Part shown: piece after piece, positions 1 through 11,257 of the stretch | Numbering within the stretch: the stretch's first letter is position 1 | Layout of the letters: every line of letters starts with the position of its first letter | NCBI GenBank assembly: GCA_943737045.1 | Contig: CALSFV010000027.1 | Span: 496,001-560,000 of the forward strand | Direction: 5' to 3' | Source: Parapristionchus giblindavisi | Taxonomy: Eukaryota; Nematoda; Chromadorea; Rhabditida; Diplogasteridae | Length of the DNA: 64,000 nt | Position numbers and translations under genes: made by a program | The notes under the pieces: generated by a model | Told to the model about the DNA's origin: nothing | What the model saw: only the letters and a program-made list of their open reading frames with translations | Databases searched by the model: none

Positions 1-37
1 GTCGAAATGCTCGAGTCTTACCGAGCCGGTCTCTTAA
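1..37. mobile_element. Terminal fragment of a large TTAA-ended foldback element
   Basis: The first bases match the right end of the foldback at 53871-56219: both read GCTCGAGTCTTACCGAGCCG followed by GTCTCTTAA. The rest of the element lies left of the window. The match stops at the TTAA at 34-37, which marks the element end. It sits in the intron before exon 9 of the partial chemoreceptor gene G0. Confidence 0.75.
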
Positions 38-44
38 GTAGACT

Positions 45-172
45 TTAAGTGGCAAAATACCGGAGCCTCTCTCAACGGTCTCTTCAACGCTCTACGCTCT
101 CTCGTTCTTAGAGAACAAAGAAATGGTGTGTGCAATGAAGAGACCGTTGAGTGAGGTCACGCTCCCTTTGAA
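45..172. mobile_element. MITE family A copy (TTAA-flanked, palindromic)
   Basis: A short foldback of about 128 bp with TTAA at its left end (45-48) and a decayed TTGA at its right end. Its arms read CCTCTCTCAACGGTCTCTTC and the inverted GAAGAGACCGTTGAGTGAGG around a core with GTTCTTAGAGAAC. At least ten related copies occur in this window. It has no coding capacity. Confidence 0.8.
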
Positions 173-499
173 GTGACGACAACTTTTCTCTGCAATATCA
201 TACTTGATGTGACATTTGTGTGACATGCGCGCAAGTCGCAAGTCGTCCATTTTGCAAAGAGTGAAATTTACGTTGATGTGCGAACTAGAAGTTGAAATTT
301 CACGACATATTTCTGAAATTCACCAAATTTCATTGGGCCAAATACTGACTTTTGGGACGGTTTACTTCTGGTCGACTTCATTAGGAAAAAAGGGGAAAAC
401 GCAACAAGTAGTAAGCATTTCGCGATTAGTCCAGGACTTGGAACGCTATGCACAACAGAGCCTTGAAAAAAAGAACATTTCTCAATCAATAATTTTCAG

Positions 500-744
500 T
501 CCCATAGCGTCAACTGGACGATAATGCAAATCATTCTGATAGTACGTCACAAAGGAATGCTCCAAACAGCAAGACGAATGTAAATTGGATTTTTTTCCAA
601 ATTTAAAAATTAATGTCGAAAAATGTAATATTTAGATTCTGCGCGAAGAGCTGCTCCTCACTTGACGTCGCGCCGAGGGTTGTGGTCGACAAGACAGTGG
701 ATACAGCGACTTATTTCAAGAATCTGCAAACTTCGTGGACATAA
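500..744 (+). CDS. Partial SRE-like chemoreceptor gene G0 (last two exons)
   Basis: Exons are 500-579 (after TTTTCAG, donor GTAAAT) and 636-744 (after ATTTAG, stop TAA 742-744). They encode the segment SHSVNWTIMQIILIVRHKG, then a cytoplasmic tail with RVVVDKTVDTATYFKNLQ and a final SWT. Exon lengths (80 and 109 nt) and the split isoleucine codon match the last two exons of N1, N2 and G3 here, so this is the end of TM7 plus the C-terminal tail of the same 7-transmembrane receptor family. Earlier exons lie left of the window. AATAAA at 983-988 is a possible polyadenylation signal. The tail is closest to N1 and N2, which lie on the other strand. No break is visible in the part present. The SRE assignment rests on the family as a whole, not on this fragment. 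Confidence 0.75.
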
Positions 745-756
745 TATTCGCCTTAT

Positions 757-858
757 CACGCGTGTCGCGTAAGGATCGAGGCAAAATCGTGCGGTGGCCG
801 GAAAAAATATAACCCCTATTATACTGACTATTTTATCGATCCTTACGCGACACGCGTG
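757..858. repeat. Perfect 23-bp inverted repeat (hairpin)
   Basis: CACGCGTGTCGCGTAAGGAT and following CGA at 757-779 are the exact reverse complement of 836-858. The loop is about 56 bases. It lies 13 bases after the G0 stop codon, so it could fold in the G0 3' UTR; no function is shown. Confidence 0.8.
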
Positions 859-1154
859 TTATATTATATTTATTTATCAAGGAAATTTGTTGTCGGTGAT
901 TGTTTTGTTTTAATTTTTTAATGTATTTTTGGTTGGTCTAGGGATTTTTGTTGTCGGTAAAGGTTATATCAAAAAATCTCACAATAAATGCTTAAAAACG
1001 TTGACGAATCACAACCAAACTGCAGTGAGTCACTCATTGTGAGTATCCTGACTCTGTTATTCTAATTGAAAGAATATTATAAGTTTGGAAATGTTATTAT
1101 AATAATTATGCGTTTTACAAGAAAACACCGTACAGAAAAGGTAAATAAATATAT

Positions 1155-2889
1155 TATGAGAGGAATCGCCAGAGGTTCGACCACCCCCCGGACATAGAAA
1201 ATTCGACCCCCTGAAAAATTAAGAATAAGTACTTTGAACGATGCTCTATCGAACTGCGTTTTCCGAATTTGCTTATCTGCTCTCATTTTCGAGTAGCGGT
1301 AGGTCAAAGTTGGCAGGTACGGTTTTTTTGGCTCGAGTGTGCGTCAGAAAAATGATCATAACTCCGTTCAAAATAATGATAGACACTTTTTCAAAAAAAG
1401 CATCGAAAGAGGAGATCTTGCGCAACACTTACCAGTTGATGACGTCATTTTTCGACCATGCGCCGGTGCTGGGCGGTCGGTTTTATGAAAAAGTGAAGTA
1501 ACTTTCCTAATCGGAAAAAGTGCACTTTTCTTCTATGCGCGTTTTGTTGCACCCATATGTGTCTAAAAATGACCCAAGTTTCAGAGGATTTCCGAATTGG
1601 AAAAAAAAAAGCGTTGATTTTAGTGACGCGACCTCGGCTTATTCCTTTATTTAGTGACGCGACCTCGGCTTATTCCTTTATCAAGAAACAGCAAAGGAGC
1701 TAAAATGACTCAAAAACATCCGAAAAAACATTGCGAGCTCAAAATACCCATATATGACAGTTATATGAAACACAAAATCACCAAGTTCCGAAAAATTTGA
1801 AAAAAACCGTATTTTGCTTTTCCACGTGGAAAAAACGTTTCAGTAATGTTAATTAATCTTTATAATATTTCTTATAATGTTTTTGAACATTTATATTTTT
1901 GGAAGTGAAGGCCTACCTGCTCTTAGAGCCGAGATATCCGCCATCGAAATTACACGCGCGCGCCCCAACTCCGCGCGACTGCTCATCATCCGCTCTCTCA
2001 CTCCCACACGCTCTTTCGTGAACAGACAGGGAGAGAAAAAAAGGAGAAGGGAGACTAACATCTGACAACTACACGAAATGGAGATGTTAGAAAACTCTGA
2101 GCGAACTACGATAAATAAATAAATAAAATAAGCAAAATCATTCGAGACGTCGAGGTAAAGAGGTACCACTCTAAAAACACCGAGCGGGTTCGAACCCCGG
2201 TTCGATCCAAATCTTTTGCTGATTTTTACAGACACAAAAAACGTGTTCCACGGTATTTTTCGTGCTAAGAATGATGAAACAAGTTGTTTTGAGTCATTCT
2301 GAGCTGGAAAACGTTCATTTTATGGCAACACATCTCTTCTCTCTTCATCTCTTCATTCACGTTCATTTTCTTCATCGCGAACGGTCGGTAAGCTCACTCT
2401 CTCCCACCGCCCCTTGGAACAGAAGTTCGTGGATCCTTCTCCTAGCAGGAATGACACCCAGGAGAAGTAGTGTCACAATGAGTGGAACCACAACCATGTT
2501 GAAGAATGGAAGTAAGGCAGGTCAACGATCAATCAGGATTGGTACGATGAAAAAAAACATCTCTTCTCAAAGGGTAATAGAGGCGGATGGGCGCGCAAGC
2601 GAAATGCTCTTCCCGCACATAAGTATAAAACGCTCGCAAGTAAAACAATTTATGGATCCCCCTAGCACTGCTAGGAATCTACTATAAATTATTGTTAATC
2701 CACCACACATATAATTTGTCTCTGTCTCATTCGATCACTAAACTAAAAACATCCTTAAAACATCCGTTTGTCATCCATTTCTCTTTGTAATATGTTATTT
2801 CAATGTTAATTGTTTTCAATTATGACTGATTTCTCTAATAAATGTATCTTATCTAACATTAGTTTTGACATTGTACTTCATCATTCCTT

Positions 2890-2947
<58 letters not shown>

Positions 2948-3968
2948 GAAGGTTTGGGGGGGGGGGGGGGGGCTCACACTCGTTCTTTGTTGTTCAAATG
3001 CAACTCTGTTCGCTCAGAGTTTTCTAACATCTCCATTTCGTGTAGTTGTCAGATGTTAGTCTCCCTTCTCCTTTTTTTCTCTCCCTGTCTGTTCACGAAA
3101 GAGCGTGTGGGAGTGAGAGAGCGGATGATGAGCAGTCGCGCGTTGGGGCGCGCGCGTGTAATTTCGATGGCGGATATCTCGGCTCTAAGAGCAGGTAGGC
3201 CTTCACTTCCAAAAATATAAATGTTCAAAAACATTATTAGAAATATTATAAAGATTAATTAACATTACTGAAACGTTTTTTCCACGTGGAAAAGCAAAAT
3301 ACGGTTTTTTTCAAATTTTTCGGAACTTGGTGATTTTGTGTTTCATATAACTGTCATATATGGGTATTTTGAGCTCGCAATGTTTTTTTCGGATGTTTTT
3401 GAGTCATTTTAGCTCCTTTGCTGTTTCTTGATAAAGGAATAAGCCGAGGTCACGTCACTAAATAAAGGAATAAGCCGAGGTCGCGTCACTAAAATCAACG
3501 CTTTTTTTTTTTCCAATTCGGAAATCCTCTGAAACTTGGGTCATTTTTAGACACATATGGGTGCAACAAAACGCGCATAGAAGAAAAGTGCACTTTTTCC
3601 GATTAGGAAAGTTACTTCACTTTTTCATAAAACCGACCGCCCAGCACCGGCGCATGGTCGAAAAATGACGTCATCAACTGGTAAATGTTGCGCAAGATCT
3701 CCTCTTTCGATGCTTTTTTTGAAAAAGTGTCTATCATTATTTTGAACGGAGTTATGATCATTTTTCTGACGCACACTCGAGCCAAAAAAACCGTACCTGC
3801 CAACTTTGACCTACCGCTACTCGAAAATGAGAGCAGATATGCAAATTCGGAAAACGCAGTTCGATAGAGCATCGTTCAAAGTACTTATTCTGAATTTTTC
3901 AGGGGGTCGAATTTTCTATGTCCGCGGACCCTCCGAAACGGTCGATTTTCTCGCGATTCCTCTCTTAT
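1155..3968. mobile_element. 2.8-kb foldback element with ~950-bp arms
   Basis: The arms (about 1155-2108 and 3009-3968) are near-identical inverted copies. The left terminus reads GAGAGGAATCGC and the right GCGATTCCTCTC. Each arm contains a 31-bp direct repeat with GACCTCGGCTTATTCC (two units, 1621-1681 on the left), and both arms carry the same 86-codon open frame with one residue changed, which reflects DNA identity rather than proven coding. The loop (2109-3008) contains a GA tract, a G run and a pol III B-box-like GGGTTCGAACCCC at about 2186. The target duplication is unclear (possibly TTAT). No transposase was seen. Confidence 0.75.
2892..2972. repeat. GA microsatellite followed by a 17-base G run
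   Basis: About 26 GA units (2892-2943), then an uninterrupted run of 17 G at 2956-2972, in the loop of the 2.8-kb foldback. The G run is a likely place for assembly length error. Confidence 0.95.
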
Positions 3969-4110
3969 ATTGATTGATGATGAACATGATATGACAACTA
4001 AACGTGAAGGTTGAAGAGAGAGCTAGGGCTGTGGGGATAACGGAGATATCTTGTCAATTTAACTCAGGGAAAAAAAGTATTCAGGTTTTTCGGTTGCACG
4101 AGAAGCCTTC

Positions 4111-4433
4111 TCAGGTATTTTCAAACTAGTAGTTTACTTACGTGACGTCACGGACTAGTAGTTTACTACTAGTTTACTACAAGTGAAAGAACATTTGACG
4201 AAATGTATTACCGTATTATACACCACTTCTAGTAAACTTACGTTTAAAGGGAACGTTACCTCTCTCAATGGTCTCTTCATTGCGCACGCTATTTCTCCGT
4301 TCTCTAACAAGGAGAGAGCATTGCGCGTCGAAGAGACCATTGAGAGAGGTTACGCTCCCTTTACCTATCCGTAGACTTGCAAGTCTACGGATAGTGGGAA
4401 ATATAAGTAAACTAGGAGTTTGAAAATACCAGA
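4111..4433. mobile_element. MITE family D copy, interrupted by a family A MITE
   Basis: The ends read TCAGGTATTTTCAAACTAG and the inverted AGTTTGAAAATACCAGAG. The copy at 30973-31178 is the same element without the insertion, which fixes the nesting: after CTTACGTTTAA that copy continues directly into the right half, whereas here a family A MITE intervenes. It is palindromic and non-coding. Confidence 0.8.
4244..4363. mobile_element. MITE family A copy nested in a family D MITE
   Basis: It starts at TTAA (4244-4247) with AAGGGAACGTTACCTCTCTC and ends with GAGAGAGGTTACGCTCCCTTTA. The right boundary reads TTTACC, so the second TTAA has decayed by one base or the target was not exactly TTAA. 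Confidence 0.85.
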
Positions 4434-4623
4434 GTTGCCGCTGTAGGAAAGAAGCTATTATTCCTGTAAGGAAATCATGAGCCTGGGTTGTTGAAATTGA
4501 GACCATCATGAGGGCGAACATAGTGAGGTTCCAAATTTGAGATGTCTGATAAATTTCATGACAGCTTTGATATTTATTTCTTCTCTATCACAAATATAAA
4601 CGCACGCTATATAGGAGCGCATG

Positions 4624-4766
<143 letters not shown>

Positions 4767-5258
4767 ACCACATCAACTTTTACACCAACTTTTATTTAAT
4801 TATTAAACACCAATTGTTATAGCTTTAGGGTTACTTTTTATTGTTTTTTTTTAAAATTTATACCACGACGGTCGAGAGATAAGGAATTGAACCGGAGCTC
4901 CGGTTTGTTTCCTCAATAAATCACTGAAACTCGCTTTTTTTAATGTTATTTTCCTCGCATCTTTCTGTCTCCTCCAACTGAAAGATAAAAGACCTGTGAG
5001 GATAGCAGTTAGTGAAAAGGAATGAAAGCTAGGCATCGTAGTCAAGGTATCAATCGATTCCTCGACTACGATTGCCGGCACTGCTTGTTTTGCGGGAGCG
5101 CTCTGTGTTTTCATTGATAATTTCACCACTTTCATTCAGACAGTCGAAGGGGAAGAGGATGAAGATGAAGATGACTTAGAGATAATTATTCGTATTATTA
5201 ATGGCCTAGCAGTTATTATCCGCAGGACTTCGTGTGCCTTGAATAATGGGTTGTACCT

Positions 5259-5379
5259 TTAAAGGAAGCGTTACCTCACTCAATGGTCTCTTCATTGCCC
5301 ACACTATTTTTCTGTTCTCTAACAACGAGAGAGCATTGCGCGTTGAAGAGATCATTAAGTGAGGTTACGCTCCCTTTAA
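5259..5379. mobile_element. MITE family A copy
   Basis: TTAA at both ends (5259-5262 and 5376-5379). Arms AAGGAAGCGTTACCTCACTC and GAGTGAGGTTACGCTCCCTT are inverted with small differences. The core contains GTTCTCTAACAACGAGAG, as in the other copies. Confidence 0.88.
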
Positions 5380-5761
5380 ATACCTTTTACCTTATATCAT
5401 CATGCTTAGAGAACCATAGATCATGCTAGTTCGATATTGCGAACATATATATAACAAAACACGCACTAGCATATAATCGGTGCATAAATAAAGGCAATCT
5501 ATGTTTAAGACGTGACGCAGACATCGTATAATCATCGTACTCTGTATATCATATGCACCCCCCACCCCCTTTTATTCACCATAGCATTTATGAGAGTCAT
5601 TATCATCATGTATCATTATGTTTCACTCGTATTTTCTAATTGTTTCTCGTTGCGCTCTCGGGCGTAGATAAAATGTAAATGTATCACTGTACATGCATAT
5701 CACAGATCTAGCGGTCATCATCTCCCGCAGGACTTCGTGCGCCTTGGATGTAGCTTCTTTA

Positions 5762-5764
<3 letters not shown>

Positions 5765-5839
<75 letters not shown>
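5765..5839. repeat. (TA)n microsatellite, about 37 units
   Basis: Pure TA dinucleotide repeat of about 75 bases. Confidence 0.97.
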
Positions 5840-5844
<5 letters not shown>

Positions 5845-6447
5845 TTTGTGGTGTTTTTTACCAATTCATGTCAACACGAACACCCCCAGATATATATGTA
5901 CAGTAAGCCGTGGTTGTATTTGCCTTACGCGCCGTCACTTTAAAGCGAATTACATTTCGCTACGCATAAGTCTGCGTAAATTTTGGAGTGATTGTCCCAA
6001 GTGGAAAATTTTAATGCTCCATAAAAGTACGTAGGTGAGAGAGAGAGAGCTCCCTCCTCGGAGGGAGCTAACGATTAAATGGGGTACTTTCTTCTATTCG
6101 TCGGTCGTGTTATATCTTGATGGCATTTCGAAATTTGAGCTGGTCACGAGTTTCGAGAGTTCACGAAGTTGAATCCAGAAAATATTTTCTTAGATGTGGA
6201 AGTTAATAACCCACGTAGCAGTAGAAGCTTCGTCCGAATTAACTTCATGTAGACTCAGAGTACATACAAACAGTTTCATTTAAAAAAAAGTTTTCCGATT
6301 TTTCGATATCTTATTTTCTTGCGTATCGCAAAATATATTAACCTCGGTATTTGGTTCAAGCCATGTTACTTTGATTGTATTCGAGAGTGTTTCTATGTAG
6401 AGTGGTCATATTCGCTTTCAAAATCAAGAAAACGCTGACTTTAGCAG

Positions 6448-9400
6448 ATGTTCGATGCGCTCTTCCTTATAATAAGGACAACCATCGCTACGTCGTCCTT
6501 TATCCTGTTCCTGCCCTGCATTGTAGTTATGTTCAAGATCGGATCAGTTCACATCAATTGCAAGTAAAACTTGATTACTTTTAAAACAAATTACAGAATG
6601 ATGAAAATCTGACAATTTAGTTTACAATGACATTATGTCCAAAGCGATTTAGCGAAAAGGTTATGTGATATTTTATTTTTACAGTATCCACTAACAATTT
6701 TGGAGGGATAAAATCGCTTTTTCAGAGTTACTTTTAGTTTTTTTTTCATTTTAGTTTTTTTTAAAGTTTTTCAGAGTTCAGAGTTTCAGAGTTTTACTCA
6801 TCGTCTCAGCTCTGTGTCAAGAATGTATGCTTCTCGCACAGGTTAACATGTGCGCTTACGATTTCTACATTCGTAATTACGAGCCGGTTACGGAAGGTAT
6901 TATCTCAAAAATATTAAGTAATGGAATTTCATTTTTTTAAAAATCTTTTATCTTTGTAAAATTCAACATTATTTGCCTTCATCATTACTTTTCACGAAAA
7001 ATTAGCGTGCTTAAATCTAGGGGATTAATTTACAGATGCAGAGTTCTGGTTCTGCATGGTCCATGAGATCTGCTACTTTATCACAACCTACGTATCGGTG
7101 CTCATTGTCGTGGAGAGGTAACGCTGTTTAAAGTAGCTTTTTTTACATTTTTAAAACCATTAATCGAGATCGGCTATGCGGTCGGTCCCCGTAGTGATAT
7201 GAGATAGTACCACCGATACTTATTTCTTGCAATGTTCATAAAGCTTGTTCTGACTCACGACAATGAAAAAACACAAAAAAATACATAAAATCAAAAGAAA
7301 TCATAAATATAAAAAGCATTTATGATATTTTTTCTAAAAGTGCCGACGATGCGGTTGGTTGTTTTATTACATATTTTTATTTATTTATTTTTGAGATTCA
7401 TGGCCACCGTAAATCCATCTAGATATGAAGCATCCAGAGTCAACACCATTGTTGCAGTTTTTATTTCAATCCTTGGGGTGAGTTTTTTATAGTACAGTAT
7501 CACTGTTCTTAAAGTTTTTATATGCTTTTTGTGAATTTTGAAGATCATGTTTTTTGAATCGTCTAAAAGCAAACAGTGTCCACGCTAATTACGAATATGA
7601 AATGTGAAAGCAAGCAAGTTGATCACTGTTTTCCAGATTGCGATGTCCGTGCCCTTTGCGTATGTCGTTCACGTTCGTAAGTTCGTTCCTCAAATACAAC
7701 AACATTTTTTAAACAGCTCCATTTTCAGTCGGTTGGTATTTCCCGCCTATCATTGTCATGTTGAACACAGAGACCAGTATAATTATTGTATGCATTGATT
7801 TCAGTTTTTTTTTCGTTTTTGCATTGTACAAAGTGTTGTTTTCAGTTCTCGATCGTGCTTAATTTTTACACGAAAAAGCGGCTGGCCCTATTACCGTATA
7901 ACGCGAAAGGCTAGGCGCTAGATACCAAGTAAGCCTCTCAAAGAATTTTTATACTTCATGTTTAATCTTACAACACTTTCATCTTTCGCCTATGCAAAAT
8001 TTCATTCAGTTTGTAAAAAGCAAGCTGAGATGATTCCCTTGCCAGTATTCTTTCCCAATATCGTTGTTGATATATCTCAATTAATTTATTACGTGATTCT
8101 GGGCGCCGGAAAAAAGATTTGCCCATTCATAAAACCATCAATCTTTAACGGCTGCGTAACCTATCTCAATGGTCTCTTCGACGCGCGACACGGCGATCTG
8201 ATTGAGCAATTAGGAAACGTCGCCCATCTTGTAACTCATGAACGACAACTTTTCTAAAGGTGCTTTGGCCATAGCTAGATATTCAATAGATCTAGGAAAT
8301 TGTATCACCAATTTTTGAAATTTAGCAGAATTCAAGAGATTTGCGAAAAGGAAATTTCGCTAATAAGCAGCTCATAGTGCGCAATGCTTTCTCATAGTTA
8401 GAGAACAGAGAAATAGTGTGCACAATGTAGAGAACATTGAGAGAGGTAACGCACCCTTTAACTTAGATCATGCAGCATAATCCTGGAATTATTCCAATCA
8501 AGAACTTACTGTTGACAACATTTTTTAATGCAAATATTTTCAATATTATTATAACATTTACTTTATTTATTTATTTATTAATTCATAATATTATTTTCTT
8601 GAAGCCGAAAGACGTGAAGCCAATTCAAAAAATAAAAACAACTCAAATATAGTTGAAACTATTTTTTGAAATGTATTATTTACGTAAGATATTTTTGTTT
8701 CCAGTCAATATTATATTATATCATGTTGTTTATCCCTTTAAATTTTCTCATGTCTCGTTGCGCCTCGGGCGTATATAAATTAAGTAATTAATTAATTAAA
8801 TTAATTAAGTTAGCCGAGGTAGCCGATTTCACACGGGCCATTCTCCCGCCAATTCTAATCTCTTCGATCCTGAAAACGTCGGGTTTGATTACTCCGACGC
8901 TGTGGAAATTGGGTTTCATTGGATATAATTGCTCGGCACTGTTCTTTTTCGCGGTAAGTGCACAGGATATATCGCATTTCTGATCGAGTCATTACGATTA
9001 GTTCTAACTATGAGAGCCTCTCGTAATTCCCCACGGTCGCAGTAGAAATCGTAAAGATCTTTTGTGAAGCGCTTTACTTAAATACTCTTCGAAGAATCGT
9101 AGCATTTCTTATGATGAATGCTAATATTTGCTCCCGTTTAAGCATTACAATTCTCTTAATGATGGAGACCCGCGAATGTTTATGCAAACCTCTAACCTCT
9201 AACGTATCTCACATGCGAGCGACAAATGATTAACTATAGGTTACGACTAGCGATCATGAATCCTTCAGCGCAGTTGAAAACTCGAACTGACTGCCGCATG
9301 GTCTCGGGTCATTTAGAGGTTGATGTCCTTAAAATTTGCAGATTCATGCCATCAACTGTGTTGTGATGAAGTCATCGCTGATCCTATCCCACAAAGGATT

Positions 9401-10746
9401 TCTTCGTACGTTCAAGCACATGTTTGGAGGCAGGTACAACCCTTCTCCAACCCTCTAACTTATAACTTAAGTTAAGCTAAGCTAACTTAAGTTTACTTAA
9501 GTTGATTCTTACTAAGTCAACCATGCTGACTATCGCCATGTAGGCCGCCCTGTGTAATAAAATTTGCTTACCATTCCTTAGTTAGGAAGCCGTTTGCGTA
9601 AAAGTCGAACAAGGGTTGGCACAGGCCAAAAATTTTAATACCCTAAAAACTTGTGTACAGGGGTTATCGACCTCGCTGATGAAGATGTGCATAGTCATTT
9701 TGGCTCTAGTGGTCCCGCAACGCCTGGGCGTGATTACGGTATAATCACGTTTTCAATCCGTTCTAGGTCCATGGTAGAGCTAGAGGTATGAAAATTGGGC
9801 TCCTGGGACAGAATTCGATGACGATGATGGCTGTCTACTTTATTTGTTTTGAAAATGTTCCAAAAGTCGATTATTGGAAATTTTGATTGAGACGTTTGCG
9901 AGCCTAGCGAGTATGACAGTTCGAACCGGCGTGACGAGAGGATTCCAACGATGTATTTTGAGCCCTTATCTCCGTCGAGAAAGCTTTCATTGGCTCGATA
10001 TAATTATGTGCGCCTTGCAAGATGCGTCTCTCAATTCCGCACGCTATCTCGCACTCTCGGGAGAGGCGAGAGAGCGTGCGGAAATGAGAGAGCGAAGAGG
10101 GAGCGCGCGGCATTGAGACGTAAACAACTCCTGATGCTGACGCAGATCATTATATCGAGCCAATGAAAGCTTTCTCGACGGAGATAAGGGCTCAAAATAT
10201 ATCGTTGGAATCCTCTCGCCACGCCGGTTCGAACTGTCATACTCGCTAGGCTCGCAAACGTGTCAATCAAAATTTCCAATAATCGACTTTTGGAACATTT
10301 TCAAAACAAATGAAGTAGACAGCCATCATCACCATCGAATTCTGCCCTAGGAGCCCAATTTTCATACCTCTAGCTCAACCACGGATCGAGAACGGCTTGA
10401 AAACGTGATGCTACCGTAATCCCGCCCAAGCGTTGCGGGACCACTGGAGCCAAAATGACTATGCACATCTTCATCAACGAGGTCGATAACCCCTATACAC
10501 AAGTTTTGAGGGTATTAAATTTTTTGGCCTTTGCCAACCCTCCCCCAGATTTGTCCGACTCTTACACAAACGGCCTCTTAGAGAAACCGGCAGGCTATAT
10601 TATTTTGAAGCTAATAATTCCTGAATCTTTTCTTTTTTAACAATAATTTCAGGAATCTCTCCGCCCAGCCTTCACTCATTCCTGCCGTCGATCGAAAAGC
10701 CGTAACAACGACATACTTTGACTTACTCCAGAATTCTTGGGCTTGA
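6448..10746 (+). CDS. SRE-like 7-transmembrane chemoreceptor G1 (one frameshift)
   Basis: Ten exons: 6448-6563, 6790-6896, 7036-7117, 7396-7477, 7637-7676, 7729-7787, 7846-7928, 8810-8953, 9342-9433, 10653-10746. The predicted protein is about 299 residues and probably a sensory-neuron membrane receptor. Landmarks: TM1 ending VHINCK, ALCQ in exon 2, TM3 ending in ER (exon 3), the post-TM3 motif MATVNPSRYE (exon 4), TM6 with FTRAILPPILISS (exon 8), and a tail ending YFDLLQNSWA. The start ATG directly follows TTAGCAG, a possible trans-splice acceptor. Exon 7 is 83 nt, whereas its relatives have 84. One base is missing around 7907 in the K-R-L codons, giving an in-frame TAG, so the copy is a young pseudogene or carries a sequence error. 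The last intron contains a 1-kb foldback. AATAAA lies at 10912-10917. Family assignment comes from recalled SRE motifs (ER..AT..YE, Q.xE after TM5), without alignment. Confidence 0.72.
8145..8461. mobile_element. MITE family A copy split by about 195 bp of other sequence
   Basis: The left half (from TTAA 8145-8148) has CTCAATGGTCTCTTCGACGC and the right half (about 8370-8461) has GTTAGAGAACAGAGAAATAG through CCCTTTAA. The middle is unrelated to other copies. It lies in intron 7 of G1. Confidence 0.65.
9156..9332. mobile_element. Possible MITE family F copy
   Basis: TTAATGATGGAGACCCGCG at the left matches the ends of elements at 17077 and 32096, and a TTAA closes it at 9329-9332. The right half is poorly conserved, so only the left end is convincing. 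It lies in intron 8 of G1, ten bases from exon 9. Confidence 0.4.
9587..10576. mobile_element. 1-kb foldback element in the last intron of G1
   Basis: Two arms of about 490 bp are inverted copies with a few percent mismatch. The left end is AAGCCGTTTGCGTAA and the right end TTACACAAACGGCC. The turn is near 10060-10080, in a stretch rich in GAGAG. Open frames in both arms mirror each other and are not genes. No transposase. Confidence 0.82.
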
Positions 10747-11257
10747 ATCTTGAATTATGGGCAAGCTCTCTTATTAACGTACTAATAATACTTTTTATTA
10801 TGCAGTGCAGAAATTGAAATATAATTGTTGATAGAATACAATGCCACGATAAAGTCAGCAAAGATGTTACAAAAAAGTTCGTGCACATGAAGCGAAGGAA
10901 GCTAAAGATTTAATAAAAGGACAAACTATGATGTGATTATTAAGGTTATTCCATGAGAAAGTCAACTAATAAAATGTTTGATTACATTTTTTTCCGACAA
11001 GCATCGTTACTTTTTCTAAAACTAGATGATCTAATACTCATGAGTTGAATTTTGTCACTGTTTATAGAACACTACGAAGTTAGGCAAAACTAAAATAAAT
11101 TTAAAAAAAAAGTATTTTGGTTACTAGCCTTTTTTCTTCCTTCTTAAGCTTCGCCGGACTAATTCTTCCATAGTTTTTTTTTTAAATTCCCAACACCTCG
11201 GTAAAACATCTCTGACAACAAATTTTCTAGATTACTAAATAATATCTGAAGCAATTC
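10747..11257. other. Convergent 3' intergenic spacer between G1 and N1
   Basis: G1 ends at 10746 (+) and N1 ends at 11258 (-). The spacer is AT-rich with the G1 polyadenylation signal AATAAA at 10912-10917. Nothing else was recognised. Confidence 0.6.

Noticed and set aside
1241..1501. 86-codon frame as a gene (mirrored at 3612-3872)
   Set aside because: It lies in both arms of a foldback with no homology I recognise and no splice or promoter context; DNA identity explains its conservation.
2160..2215. tRNA gene suggested by GGGTTCGAACCCC
   Set aside because: No A box or foldable cloverleaf at a suitable distance on either strand; kept only as a B-box-like motif in a foldback loop.
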